Shown here: positions 35,655 through 45,979 of the stretch, piece after piece
Numbering within the stretch: the stretch's first letter is position 1
How the letters are laid out: each line of letters begins with the position of its first letter
Assembly (NCBI GenBank): GCA_963761775.1
Contig: CAVXIF010000011.1
Location: 744,001-808,000, forward strand
Length of the DNA stretch: 64,000 bases
Source: Parerythrobacter_A sp963761775
Lineage (GTDB): Bacteria; Pseudomonadota; Alphaproteobacteria; Sphingomonadales; Sphingomonadaceae
Direction of reading: 5' to 3'
Made by a program: the position numbers and the translations under genes
The notes under the pieces: generated by a model
Database searches by the model: none
Told to the model about the DNA's origin: nothing
The model's input: only the letters and a program-made list of their open reading frames with translations

Positions 35655-38600
35655 TATCGCCGACCCAAACCGAGGAAGGAGAAGGTGTCCGCATCGAACT
35701 TCATGCGGATCGAAGCGTAAAGCCCCTCATCCGTATTGCGCGTTTCGGCAAAGTCGGGATCGCGGAAACCGGCGATGTTGTAGCCCACCGTCAGCAGCGT
35801 GTTTTTGGCAGGCGTGAACCCGATCTGCGGACCGAAGGCATAGCTGGTGGTGCCGTCGTCAAGATTGGCACGAACGGTTGCTGTGCCGCCGACTTCGATG
35901 TTGCTGCCGACGCCGACGCGCAGGTCGAGGCCACCGCATTACCGTGGTCGACGCGAGATCGAAATCGCCGATGCTGTCGAGGTTGTAGCGACCGCCCACA
36001 AACACACCGACTTCGGTCCGGCGCAACAGATCGCCTTCCTTGCCGGTCTCGTCATCTTCGGACAGTGAGCCGCGTGGCGACCAGTTGGTCGAGAGGCTGG
36101 CGACGACGCGCTCGGATTTGGCATCGCCCGTCACGTTCAGCGCCGTGCGGCCCGTTGCACCCGGCTCACCCGCAACCGCATTGCGCACGGAGTCGCTGCG
36201 GAATTCCAGCTTGCCGAGGGCGGCAAAGGCGGACTCGTCGGGACGGTAAGCCACCGAAACGGCACCATCGAAAATCTCGCTCAGCGAACCGGTTGCGCCC
36301 GTGGCGCGCGTCCACGTCGCGCCCGAACCGACCACGAAACCATCGCCAAGCTGGCGAATCAGGCCAGCGACAACGCCCATGCGCTCGGCATCTTCGCCAT
36401 CGCGATATTCGCCGCGTACCGTGGCGGCCCATGCGTCCTTGCGCCAGCTTGCGCCCAGCGTCGCGGCGGTGAAATCTTCGAACAATGCGCCGTCGGCACC
36501 GAGCTGGCCGCCCGATGCGACGGGCTGATCGATATTGATGACCTTGGCAGGGTCGGCACCGGCTAGCGTGCGATTTCCGTCAACCGTCGCATCCAGGGTC
36601 AGGCTCTCCGACACGCGCAGCGTCTGGTTGAGTCCGAACGCGGCATAGCTGCGCGGTCCGAATTCGTCGATGTCCTGCTGACCCAGCGTTGCAGTGGCGC
36701 GTGCGCCAGCCCAGGGCGCTACTTCGACACCACCGTTGAAGGTGCGTGCGCTCAGCTCTTCGCCTTCCGCAATCTCGTAGCTGCCGACAAGGCGCAGCCA
36801 GTCGGTCACGGCGTAACGTGCGCGCAGGCGATGGCGCGCGGGCGCATCGATCGATTCCGCCTTGTCCAGTGCGATGCTGGTGGCGGCGCTCAGTTCCAGC
36901 TTGCCGTCGAACAGCGTTTGCGTGACCGATGCTTCGCCCAGCAGCGAGCTTGCGCCGGTCAGGTCCGCGAGGCGGTCATCGAAATAGGTGACGCCAAGGC
37001 GTGCCTGCGTGGCACCCGAACGGAAGTCCGCGCCAAGCTGCACGGCCTGACGGCGGCTGTCGTCGACCAGGCTTTCGTCATACCAGGCGCTGCCGGTGAC
37101 GGAGATGTTCTCGTTCACGGCATAGCGCGCATCCAAGCCAACCTTGCGACGGCCCAGTTCGGCCCCGTTCTGCTGGCCGGTGCCGTAATCGGCATCGATC
37201 GAGCGAACATAGGCCAGCAGATCGACCGGACCCGTGCGATGCTCGGCTTCGACGAGCCAGCCCTTGGCGGTGCTGCCTTCTGCCCTGCTTACGCCCAGCT
37301 CGGCACGGATTTCGGTCGCCGCACCCAATTTCGCACGCATGTCCACGGCGGCAATGTCGGTGCGGCGCGTATCGTCCTTGTCGGTCAGCAAACGTGGCAC
37401 CAACGCGGACGGTGTCCTTGGCAAAGGTGTAGTCGGCACGCACGCCGCCATTCCACGATGCATCGCCGAAGCCGTCCTCGACTTCGTAATCCACCACGAT
37501 GAATTGCGGGTTCAGGTCGAAATCGCGGCTCAGCACCGGTTCCTTGAAGCGCAGCGTACCGGTCAGCAGGTCCACGTCGTAATCGATGAAACGCGACAGT
37601 TCGCGGCGGTCCACAATCAGTTCGGAACGGAACCGGTCGCGCACTTCGATAGCGACCTTCTCGCTGTTGCCAATGATGTTGCGGTCGCTCAGGGCGTAGG
37701 GGCCGGACAGGCCGTTCCCCTGGATTTCGTCACGACGGAAGCGGCTGGCGACGTCGGCGGCGAAGGCCTGTGCGTGGAAAGCACCCACGCGGCCTTCGGC
37801 CTTCACGCCGGTGGCGGAGCGGTTGTAGCGCGCCAACACCGTCTGGTCGAAGCCGCTCACGAAATCACCGTAAAGCGCATAGAACGCGCCGGTTTCGATG
37901 CGGACATACAGGTTCTCGCGGCTGGCGGCGTCGAAGCGACGGTCGCTGCCGTCAGCGAACACGGTGTAATATGCGTTGGGATCGATTGCGCCGGACAGGA
38001 TCTGGTCTTCGCGCTGTTTCGCGCTGTCATAGGCCACCGTCATCAGGAACCGTGCCAAGAACGCGGCCTTTGGCGTAGAACGCAACGCGGGCATTCTCGC
38101 CAAGGTCGCTGTCGAAACGGCCGGTGCGCTCCATGTTGTCGGCAACGCTTTGCGCACCGATGGAACCTTCGGCCAAACCGACCAGCGTCCAGTCGAGGTC
38201 GCCCGGGACGATCCAGCTTTCCAGTTGCTGCGAACGCGAGATTTCGCGGCCAGCAAACGTGAAGTCGAGCGTCAGCGGGCCGGAGATCATGGTCGGCGCG
38301 AGTTCGATATAGGCGATGCCATCATCGCCCTTGATGGTCCAGTCGGCAGATGCCGTGCCCTGGCCGGCGAGCTGCTGGCGCTGGAGCTGTTCGATCAGCG
38401 CGGCGCTGGTGTAGGGCTCGTTCAGGCCGAAGCTGCCCGAAACGCCGGAGCGGACTGGGCGGCCCTTGCGGTCGGTGAAGCGCACGGCGATGACCGGACG
38501 GTTGCGGCCATCGGCCACCATGTTGGACTTGCCTGCGATCAGTTCCGCGCGCCACGGCGTGGAAACGTAGGCTACAACGCGCGACAGTTCTTCTGCCACG

Positions 38601-40804
38601 CTGCCGTCTGCATTGCGCACGGTGGCCGTGATGCGGTTGTCGCCGTCTTGCAACGGCAGGCCGCGCCATGTGCTGACGGCATGGGTTCCGGCGTCGGCCT
38701 TCTTCGCGCCGTCAAACGCCACGGCGTTCACCGCTTCGCCGTTCAGCGCCAGTTCGACCGTCTGGCCGGGCGCATGGCGGATGGCTACGCGCTGCGAGGG
38801 AACGCGCGGGTTGTGGTTTTCCAGCGGGAAGAGGAACGCGGTTTCACCCGGACCCTTGGCCAGCCAGTCGATATTGACACCAGCGGCTTCCTTGTCGCCG
38901 ACAGGTGCGACATCCGCAGCATTGGCGGTGCGTGTGGTGGCCGCGCCTTCAGCGATTGCGGGGACGTCTGCGGCAGGTGCGACAGCGTCTTCCGCATCCA
39001 TGACATCTGCTGGAGCACGGGCAGGGGCCCATCCGGGAACATTCGCGGTGAAGTCGGCAATTTTTAGGCTGCCGCCACGACCGATGACGAACCGCGAAAT
39101 CGCGCTGCCTGCGGTGCGGGTGGAACGGTCGCAATCGATGAACTCGCCCTCGACGGGCAGCGTCTGCTGCTGCGCCTGGACGACATGCGTGCCGGGCACC
39201 ACACCTTCGAAGTGATAGCGGCCGTCGCGGTCTGTCAGGACGAAACTGCCATCCTCCAGCATGATCCGGACACCCGGAATGCCGATACGGTTTTCGCGCA
39301 GATCGCAGGTTCCGGCGGTCACCCGGCCGATAATGGTCATCCGCGATGCAATGGTGTCGCGCACTACGGTAACAATCGATTCAGCCACGGCATTGCCATC
39401 GCGCGGGTCGGTCGCCTCGACGCGGTTGACGATTTGGCCAGGCGGCGTATTCGCACGAATGACCATCGCGTATTGCAAAGACAATGTTGCGCCTGCTGCA
39501 ATAGTATCGATATCAAAACGGATTGAGCTGCCATCTTCTGCAACAGTGAAGCCGCTTGTCAGCGGCTGCCCATCGAGGGTGATGGTATCGGTCCGCAACC
39601 GCAGCCATGGCGAGGGCGTGTCAATCACGGTCACATCGCGCTTGGACCGTTCCGTATCGGCGTTTTGCACCGCAATCGTATAGAATACGGCATCGCCGGG
39701 TTCGGCGCGGACGCGCGACGCAGTCTTCGTCAACGCAACGGAGATATTGGGCCGGTCCACCGGAATGTCGATCCGGATCGCTTCTGTCGACGACAACGCG
39801 AAAGGCGCCCCGTAGGACGCGTCGAAAATCGTGAATGGCGCACCCGACGGTCGGGTCAGATCGGCAAGCCGGGGCGGCGGCACTTCGGATGGCGCGGTGT
39901 ATGGCGCTGGCGGTGTCACTTCGATGCGGTACGTGCCCAGCGGTGCGAGCGGGAAGCGGTATTCGCCTGGGCGCATGATGTTCACATTGCCAGCGGCATC
40001 GGTGATGGGCTCGCCGGAAATTACTGTGGAAGGCCAAGGCGTTACGCCATCATCGGCAAACACGGTGGCGGGCTGGCCGGTTGCATTATCGACGAACCGC
40101 ACTGTCGCGCCCGATACCGGCATGCCGGTTTCGCTGTCGAACACCAGACCGAACGGATCGGCCAGAACTGTCACCAGTGTCGTGAGCAGCGGCGTGCCGC
40201 CATTCACCGAGCCAACCTCGACGGTGATAGGATCGCCTGACACTAAGCTGAGCCGGCAATCACTCTGCGTCAGCGCTGGCGGACTTGCGCGTGTTGCAAT
40301 GGTGCCGATGAAAATGCCGGTGTCGTTACCCGTTTCGTAAATAACGATGGTCTCACGGTCGCCACGCGGCGTTGTCAGCACGACCGAAACACTGTCGATA
40401 GCATCAGGATCGCTGTTGGCCGCCTGCGAGGCGAATTCGATCACCAGATCTTCGCCGATTGTCAGGCTATTCGTCTGCTCTGCGGTGATGGACGTCGTGG
40501 AAGAGGATGCACCTGCGCTATTCGCAGCGGCGCTGGCGCGCTGCACGGCGCTCTGGCAGAATGTTTGGCGCACGGGCAGCGTACTGCGGCCACGCGGGTT
40601 GGGGCGATATGTCGTCAGTGTGGCCGGAAAGGTCGCGACGGTGATATCGATCGTGTTGGACACAGCCGAACGGGTAACGCCGCCCTCGGACCAGTTGGCC
40701 CGGGCGGTGTTGGTGATGGTCTGGCCCTGCGCCGGGGCGGTGGACACGAACAGCGCAATCAACAGCGCGGCGAATGTCCGGAATATGATACTGTATTGAC
40801 GCAT
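35654..40804 (-). CDS. Giant surface protein: DUF11 and Ig-like modules fused to an outer-membrane barrel (three apparent frameshifts)
   Basis: Correcting three single-base insertions (near 38050, in the AAA at 37390-37392, and near 35940) gives exactly 1716 codons. After a signal peptide (LLIALFVSTAPAQGQ) comes the TITNTARANW module shared with two other operon genes, then a beta-rich part. A DUF11 module (about 350-480) is followed by a carboxypeptidase-regulatory/SdrB-like module (IIGRVTAGTC, TDRDGRYHFEGVVPG), an Ala/Pro linker, and Ig-like domains. From about residue 900 the protein alternates short amphipathic strands and turns, typical of an outer-membrane beta-barrel, and ends FDADTFSFLGLGRR. 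I infer a barrel-anchored surface protein; the function is unknown. Confidence 0.75.
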
Positions 40805-40848
40805 GGCGATGGTGGGCCGGACACCGAAGTGCCCGGCCCGGTAGCGGT

Positions 40849-41934
40849 TTATTTTACGACTGCACGGAACGTGACGGTCTTGACGTCGCCGCCATTCAGA
40901 TCGTCGAGCGTTTCACTGATGGTCGTGGAACCGTTTGCCGTGGTACCCGCGGTACCGCCGGTGCAGGTAAAGTTGCCAGCAGCGAAGGTACCCGTATCGA
41001 TGCTGCCGTTCCGGGTGATGTTGGACGTGGTGTCCAGCTCGCCGGGGACAGGGTCGGTGATCGTTACGCCCGTGGCTGTGGCGCTACCGCTCGCGTTCTG
41101 GACGGCGATACAGTACTCGACGATTGCCCCTGGGATGGCCTTCGGGTTGGAAGTGCCGTTCACGGGATCGCTGATGATATAGCTGTTCTTCTTAGCCGTG
41201 ATGGCGGCCGCAGCGACCTGGTAGTCATCCGCAGCGGAATGGACGCCGTCACGGGCAGCATCGCCGGCAGCAGAACCGGCTGCATCGTTGAATACGTTGT
41301 CGACTGCATTCTTGTTGTCGGCGCCATTATTCACAGCCAGAGCATTGCCCGCGCTGTCACGTGCGGTGGCGACGAGGTTGATGGTTGCGACAGTGCCGTT
41401 CTGCTGGGACAGCGGAACGGTGCCCGCAACGATGAACACCGTGCGTGTTGCGCCTTCGGCGAGATCGTCAATAGTGCTCGCCTGCGTATCAGCACCGAAA
41501 CCGGTGGTCTGGAGAACGCCATCGCCGTTCGTATCGACCCAGATGGTCGGTGCGCCGACATCGAACGTATCATCCACGCCTGCCGAGAAAACGCTGGCGC
41601 CGCCATTGTTCTGGATGGCAGTCAGGTTGAAGTCGAGTGTATCGTTGGTGTCGTTGAAGACCGTGAAGGTCGTGACGGCACCATTCTGGCCGGGCGAAAC
41701 CGTGGTTGCCGCGCCGCCGGATTCGGCAACCGTGAAGGTGATCTTGCGGTCAACCTTGAAGGTATCCGTGTTCGACGTTGCCGGTGTCTGTGCAACCGTG
41801 CCGACGTTGTAGTTTACGGTAACCGTGTTGGTCACGTCGGTTCCGGCATCGGTACCAGCGGCAAGCGCCGGTGTTGCGACGGTTGTAATCGCCATCGCGC
41901 TGACTGCGCTGAGCAGTTTTATCGTGCGTGTCAT
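40849..41934 (-). CDS. Secreted DUF11-type repeat protein (surface operon gene 3)
   Basis: The 361-residue protein has a signal peptide (LLSAVSAMAITTVATPALA). The mature start carries the shared module VTNTVTVNYNVGT, SNTDTFKVDRKI. A middle region has Asp/Asn-rich stretches such as VDTNGDGVLQ, similar to calcium-binding loops. A DUF11-type module lies near the C-terminus (IPGAIVEYCIAVQNASGSA, TITDPVPGEL), with two Cys in late positions. It ends in FRAVVK, like the other short proteins here. It lies 44 bases upstream of the giant gene. No catalytic motif is seen. Confidence 0.78.
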   Translation of the reverse strand: MTRTIKLLSAVSAMAITTVATPALAAGTDAGTDVTNTVTVNYNVGTVAQTPATSNTDTFKVDRKITFTVAESGGAATTVSPGQNGAVTTFTVFNDTNDTLDFNLTAIQNNGGASVFSAGVDDTFDVGAPTIWVDTNGDGVLQTTGFGADTQASTIDDLAEGATRTVFIVAGTVPLSQQNGTVATINLVATARDSAGNALAVNNGADNKNAVDNVFNDAAGSAAGDAARDGVHSAADDYQVAAAAITAKKNSYIISDPVNGTSNPKAIPGAIVEYCIAVQNASGSATATGVTITDPVPGELDTTSNITRNGSIDTGTFAAGNFTCTGGTAGTTANGSTTISETLDDLNGGDVKTVTFRAVVK

Positions 41935-42013
41935 TGGTCATTCCCCTTTTGGAATCTTGAGTTCATTTTGGTCCTGGGTCGCCGCGATACGCTCGGGCAG
42001 GGCGGCTTTCCCG

Positions 42014-42490
42014 TCAGCGAACGACGGCAAAATAAGTGACGGATCCGCTGGCACCGGGTTCAAGCCGGTCAAGGGTCCATTGTATGTGGGTAACGTCGGC
42101 CAGTTCGGCGGGACGGCTCGTGCCGTCGCCGTTATCGACCGTCAGGTCGGACAGCGCGCCATAGGTCTCGCCATCGAGCGAAACCATGAAGTCGCCGCTT
42201 TCGGCCAACATCACGGCACCCGGAAGCGGGTTGGTGATGACGAAATCCTCCATCACGTCGGTGGAACCGTTGCGATAGTTTGTTGCGAACATCAGGCGAT
42301 CGCCGGGCACCACGCTGGTGGGCTCCTGCATTTCCTCGCGCTGTGCGCCTTCTTCGCCGACCATGCGGACGACCTTGACGTCGCCTTCGAGTTCAACGGC
42401 TTCTTGTGCGGCAACAGCGGCGGGCAGGGCGGTCGAAACGAACAGCGCCGCAACGGCGGCGAAACGTGTGAATGCGGTGTGCTTGCGCAT
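42014..42490 (-). CDS. Small secreted DUF11-like protein (surface operon gene 2)
   Basis: The 158-residue protein has a signal peptide (FAAVAALFVSTALPAAVAAQ) and then one DUF11-like domain: VVPGDRLMFATNYRNGSTDVMEDFVITNPLPGAV, ending GSVTYFAVVR. It lacks the shared N-terminal NTA module of genes 1, 3 and 4. The mature protein is strongly acidic at its start (EAVELEGDVK). It begins 11 bases after gene 1 and 79 bases before gene 3. It may be a minor subunit or periplasmic partner; this is inference from size and position. Confidence 0.75.
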   Translation of the reverse strand: MRKHTAFTRFAAVAALFVSTALPAAVAAQEAVELEGDVKVVRMVGEEGAQREEMQEPTSVVPGDRLMFATNYRNGSTDVMEDFVITNPLPGAVMLAESGDFMVSLDGETYGALSDLTVDNGDGTSRPAELADVTHIQWTLDRLEPGASGSVTYFAVVR

Positions 42491-42501
42491 CGGAATACTC
42501 C

Positions 42502-43485
42502 TTACTTGTCGATCGTGACGGCAAAGGTGACGGTGCTGCTGCTCGGCGAAGCGACGTTGCCGAGGTTCACGGAAACGCCCCCGGCCTGGCTGCCGGTGCT
42601 TGCATCGGTATCGGCGGCGTCGGTTTGCGAGGCACTGTTAAACGTAATGGAACCAGGCGTGTACGTGGTGCCGGTCGGGATGGCGTCGGAGATGATAAGG
42701 CCGTTGACAGTACCGCTGCCGGTAACGTCCGCCGTCAATGTGTAGGTGATTGTGGCACCGGGCACCGACTTGGTACCGCCAAACGGATCGACGACCGAAG
42801 ACGACTTGACGAGCGTCACTGCCGCCACACTGGCGATCAGCGTGCCGTCGTCATCCTGCTGCGCGGTCGTCACGCCTACGACAGCATCGCTACCATTGGC
42901 GCCCTGGCCGGCAAAGGTGGTACCAGCGGGACCGGAGCCGGTTACGGCGGTCGCTTCGAGATTTACGACGCTGGTGTCGGTATCCTGAGCATTTGCCGGC
43001 GCAGTTACGAGCACCAGCACCTGAACGAAGTCACCGGCAGCAATAACCGGGGAGTTTGCCCCATTCGACAGCAGCGTATCGTCCGCTGCATTATATACAC
43101 CGTCCTGATTGACGTCGATTGCCAGGTTGTCGACGGTGACATTGAAGTCGTTGCCCGCGACATTGGGGTCCGCATTCAGCGTGAAGGCTTCGGGACCGTT
43201 ACCCGTGTTTGTCACCCGGAAGACCAGCGTGGCCGTATTGTTGATCGAAACCGCGCTGCCATCCTGCCATGACACTGCATTGTCGAGCAACTCGTCCACC
43301 AGGATGTCTACCTGGTTCGACTGAACCGTCTGGTTACCGCCCGAAGGCGTCGTGAACGATGCCGAAGCCGTGTTCTCGATTGTGGTACCCGCAGGGGTAG
43401 GTGCCGCATAGGCTGCCGGGGCAGCAAGAAGCGCAACTGCAAGGGCGGGAACGAGGGCGAGCGGGGTGCGATGGTTATTTGTCAT
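42502..43485 (-). CDS. Secreted DUF11-type repeat protein (surface operon gene 1)
   Basis: The 327-residue protein starts MTNNHRTPLALVPALAVALLAAPAAYA-like, a clear signal peptide, from ATG 43485; the open frame further upstream is not signal-like. The mature N-terminus has the shared module TTIENTASASFTTPSGG, QSNQVDILVDEL. A central part has the calcium-loop-like DVNQDGVYNAADD. The C-terminal DUF11 module reads KSVPGATITYTLTADVTGSG, then VNGLIISDAIPTGTTYTPGSI. It leads the operon and has no obvious Shine-Dalgarno; a palindrome lies directly before the start codon. Confidence 0.78.
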   Translation of the reverse strand: MTNNHRTPLALVPALAVALLAAPAAYAAPTPAGTTIENTASASFTTPSGGNQTVQSNQVDILVDELLDNAVSWQDGSAVSINNTATLVFRVTNTGNGPEAFTLNADPNVAGNDFNVTVDNLAIDVNQDGVYNAADDTLLSNGANSPVIAAGDFVQVLVLVTAPANAQDTDTSVVNLEATAVTGSGPAGTTFAGQGANGSDAVVGVTTAQQDDDGTLIASVAAVTLVKSSSVVDPFGGTKSVPGATITYTLTADVTGSGTVNGLIISDAIPTGTTYTPGSITFNSASQTDAADTDASTGSQAGGVSVNLGNVASPSSSTVTFAVTIDK

Positions 43486-43486
43486 G

Positions 43487-43500
43487 CCGTATTGATACGG
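43487..43500. promoter_or_regulatory. Palindrome abutting the surface-operon start codon
   Basis: CCGTAT, TG, ATACGG is a perfect six-base inverted repeat with a two-base spacer, one base away from ATG 43485. It fills the place where a ribosome-binding site should be, and no AGGA-type site is seen. As RNA it could hide the start; as DNA it could be an operator. Confidence 0.5.
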
Positions 43501-43532
43501 GACAACCCTTAAGAAAAGTCTTACCGGCTCGC

Positions 43533-43568
43533 GGGTTTCTCGCACTGCACCAAAACTGCGAAAAACCC
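43533..43568. repeat. Inverted repeat (hairpin) in the surface-operon leader
   Basis: GGGTTTCTCGCA (43533-43544) pairs with TGCGAAAAACCC (43557-43568) at eleven of twelve positions, with a 12-base loop. It lies between tRNA-Ser and gene 1, 48 bases before the start. No T-run follows on the minus strand, so it is not a clear terminator for the tRNA. It may be a leader structure or a tRNA-processing boundary. Confidence 0.5.
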
Positions 43569-43618
43569 CGCTATTGCGCCGTTTTGCCTGGCAATTCCAC
43601 ACCGATTGCTAAGCGGAC

Positions 43619-43638
43619 ATGGTTAATATCGGTTTTAA
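43619..43638 (-). promoter_or_regulatory. Candidate CtrA-binding site upstream of the surface operon
   Basis: On the minus strand TTAA, eight bases, TTAACCAT is found about 134 bases before gene 1. TTAACCAT is a CtrA half-site, and the full box is TTAA-N7-TTAA; here the spacer is one base longer than ideal. CtrA controls cell-cycle and surface genes in alphaproteobacteria. The match is suggestive only. Confidence 0.35.
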
Positions 43639-43674
43639 GGCAGGTCGGTCGGATCGTAGGGCTGAATACAGTCT

Positions 43675-43764
43675 TGGCGGACAGGGTGGGATTCGAACCC
43701 ACGAAGGGCTTGCACCCTTGCCGGTTTTCAAGACCGGTGCATTCAACCGCTCTGCCACCTGTCC
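43675..43764 (-). tRNA. tRNA-Ser(TGA)
   Basis: The minus strand reads GGACAGGTGGCAGAGCGG at the 5' end, an anticodon loop CTTGAAA (anticodon TGA), a long variable arm typical of serine tRNA, the T arm GGTTCGAATCC and acceptor strand CCTGTCCG with an encoded CCA. The 90-base length fits class II tRNA-Ser reading UCA-type codons. Its 3' end faces the surface operon; I see no integrase or repeat of the tRNA end that would mark an island. Confidence 0.95.
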
Positions 43765-43929
43765 GCTCTGGCGGCGCTGCTATCGTCTGTTTGCACGCTT
43801 GTCACCTGCCTACCGCTCCGTAGAAACAGGATCGTGCCTTGCCGCCACCCGTGTCAGGTGCGCGACGATTGACGCGCCATTGTGCGGTTCCTTGTTCTTT
43901 CCGGGCCAACCTTGTGGCATGTGCCGCAA

Positions 43930-44950
43930 ATGAAAACCACAATCCTCCGGGCGTTTGTTTTGACGCTGTCCGCTTTCACCCTGTCATCGCCCATCGCCGC
44001 GCAGGATATGACCTTCGATGGCTATGTCGAACTGCTTCGCGCCAAGGCCCGCGCCCAAGGTGTTAGCGAACCTACCATCGCGCGCATGACTAGTGGGCTT
44101 ACGCCAAACCGGCGCGTGATCGACCTTGATCGCGGACAGCCCGGCACGCCGACCCGGCGCGGCTATCCTGCGTTGGCGCCCTACCTTCGCACCCATGTGA
44201 ACCCGACACGGATCGCGCGCGGACAGGATATGTACTCGGCAACGCGCGGCTATCACGCGGCGATAGAGGCGGAGTATGGTGTACCCGCCAAATACCTGCT
44301 CGCCATCTGGGGGCATGAAACGAATTATGGCAGCTATCGCGGCAATTTCGACCTGTCCCGTTCGCTCGCTACGCTGGCATGGGAAGGACGGCGGCGCGAC
44401 TTGTTCGAAGGTGAGTTTCTCTCGCTTCTGAAAGTGGCGGACCGCGGATACGCCCGCAGCGAGCTGGTCGGCAGCTGGGCCGGCGCGTTCGGCAATCCGC
44501 AATTCCTGCCAAGTGTTTATTTGCGCTTAGCAACCGATGGCGATGGCGACGGCCGTGCGAACATCTTCACCAACCGCGCCGATACGCTGGCGTCAATCGC
44601 GCGGTATTTCCAGGATTCCGGATGGCGCGAGGGACAGCCCTGGGGCGTGCGCGCCAGCATCCCGCGCGGCTTCGACTTTGCCGGTGTGGACAACGAAATC
44701 GTTTCACCCGTCTGCTCGCGCGTGCATGAACGGCACAGCCAGTGGAAGACGGTGCGCGAGTGGCGCAATTTGGGCGTGCAACCACAGCGCACTCTGGCCG
44801 ACGACGCGATGGTTTCGCTGTTCCAGCCCGACGGCCCGGATATCACCCGCCTGGCTCTTAACGGCAAATTATAGGGTTATCCTCGAATATAACTGCTCGA
44901 ACTACTACGCCATGAGTGTGGGATTGCTTGCAGATGAGATTGCGCCCTGA
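43930..44950 (+). CDS. Lytic murein transglycosylase, MltB family (apparent frameshift)
   Basis: The enzyme cleaves peptidoglycan glycan strands without water. It has a signal peptide (FVLTLSAFTLSSPIAAQ), the SLT fold with catalytic Glu in LLAIWGHETNYGSYRGNFDL, AGAFGNPQFLPSVYLRLATDGDGDG, and the C-terminal LLTANYRVILEYNCSNYYAMSV typical of MltB. The frame shifts near 44838; removing one G gives 339 residues. No lipobox is visible, so it may be soluble in the periplasm. The end overlaps the rlpA start. Confidence 0.88.
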
Positions 44951-45979
44951 ATTATCGTTTCGCCGTAGCCGCCACCTGTGTGCAGCCGCGGGCCCATGCC
45001 TGCTTTATCGCCGCATGTTCCGGCGGCGGGAGCGACTTCGCCGATTTCGAGGCCGCTACTGCGAATGCAGATGTCGCGGATGCATCCATGGGCGCGCAGG
45101 CCGATTATCCGGTGACGCTGGGTGCGCCGTTCCTTGTAGATGGTACGCTTTATACCCCGAACGACACGATAAATTATGACGAGATCGGGTACGCCACTCT
45201 CGATCTGTCCAGCGGCGCGACCGTGTCGATTGCACACCGGACGTTGCCGATCCCTAGCTATGTCGAACTGACCGCACTCGATAGCGGTCGGACCATTCTT
45301 GCCCGCGTTGAGCGACGCGGCCCGATGCAGGGGCCTTACATTGCTGGCCTCTCGCGCGGTGCCGCCACGCAACTGCGCGCGGAAGAAGGAACGCCGATCC
45401 GCGCACGGCGCGTGCTGCCGCCGGAAAGCGAACGTGCGCAGCTTCGCAATGGCGCGCCTGCTTCGGCACGCGCCGATATGCCGCTTTCGCTCGTGAACGT
45501 GCTTGCGGCGCAAGCTTCCGCTCAACGGGTCCGCAGATATCGCCATGCCGGTAAATACGGCGCGGCGAGTTTCCACCCCGACGACCCCCACCACCGTGGC
45601 GATGGGCGCGGCTGCAACACGCTCTTTCGACAAGGCGTTTGGTGGTACGCGCACTGCCGACACACGCTATCCGCTTGCGCCCCTGAACGACGTCGCGGCA
45701 CGCACCATACAGCCGGCTCCGGCAATTGCTGCGACGCCGCCACAGCGCGCGGCGCCCGGTAGCGCCCCGTCAGGTGCGTTTGTCGTACAGGCCGCTGCCT
45801 TCTCCAACGAAGCGAACGCGGCGCGCGCTGCCGAGGCCGTTGGCGGGTTCATCGAACCGGCGGGGCGCTTCTATCGCGTCCGCCTCGGCCCTTTTGCTGA
45901 CCGGGGACAGGCCGAAGCAGCACTCGCCAAGGCGCGCAATGCGGGGTATGGCTCGGCGCGCGTATTCACCACGGGATAA
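44934..45979 (+). CDS. rlpA: RlpA-family septal ring protein with SPOR domain (two apparent frameshifts)
   Basis: RlpA is a septal lytic transglycosylase acting on stem-less glycan strands. ATG 44934 overlaps the mltB stop; one extra base near 44950 links MRLRP to NYRFAVAATC and a lipobox-like FIAAC before SGGGSDF. The double-psi barrel follows (DEIGYATLD, AHRTLPIPSYVELTALDSGRTILARVERRGP). A second extra base near 45505 leads to the linker and the C-terminal SPOR domain (FVVQAAAFSNEANA, RVRLGPFADRGQAEAAL), which binds septal peptidoglycan. Corrected length is 347 residues. dacC begins directly after its stop. Confidence 0.85.

Noticed and set aside
35654..40804. Giant gene as a decayed pseudogene
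   Set aside because: Exactly three +1 changes restore 1716 codons with no internal stop, and the same type of indel occurs in essential genes of the window.
33693..43764. The surface operon as a genomic island inserted at tRNA-Ser
   Set aside because: The operon lies next to the tRNA 3' end, but there is no integrase, no repeat of the tRNA end at the far side, and no mobility gene.
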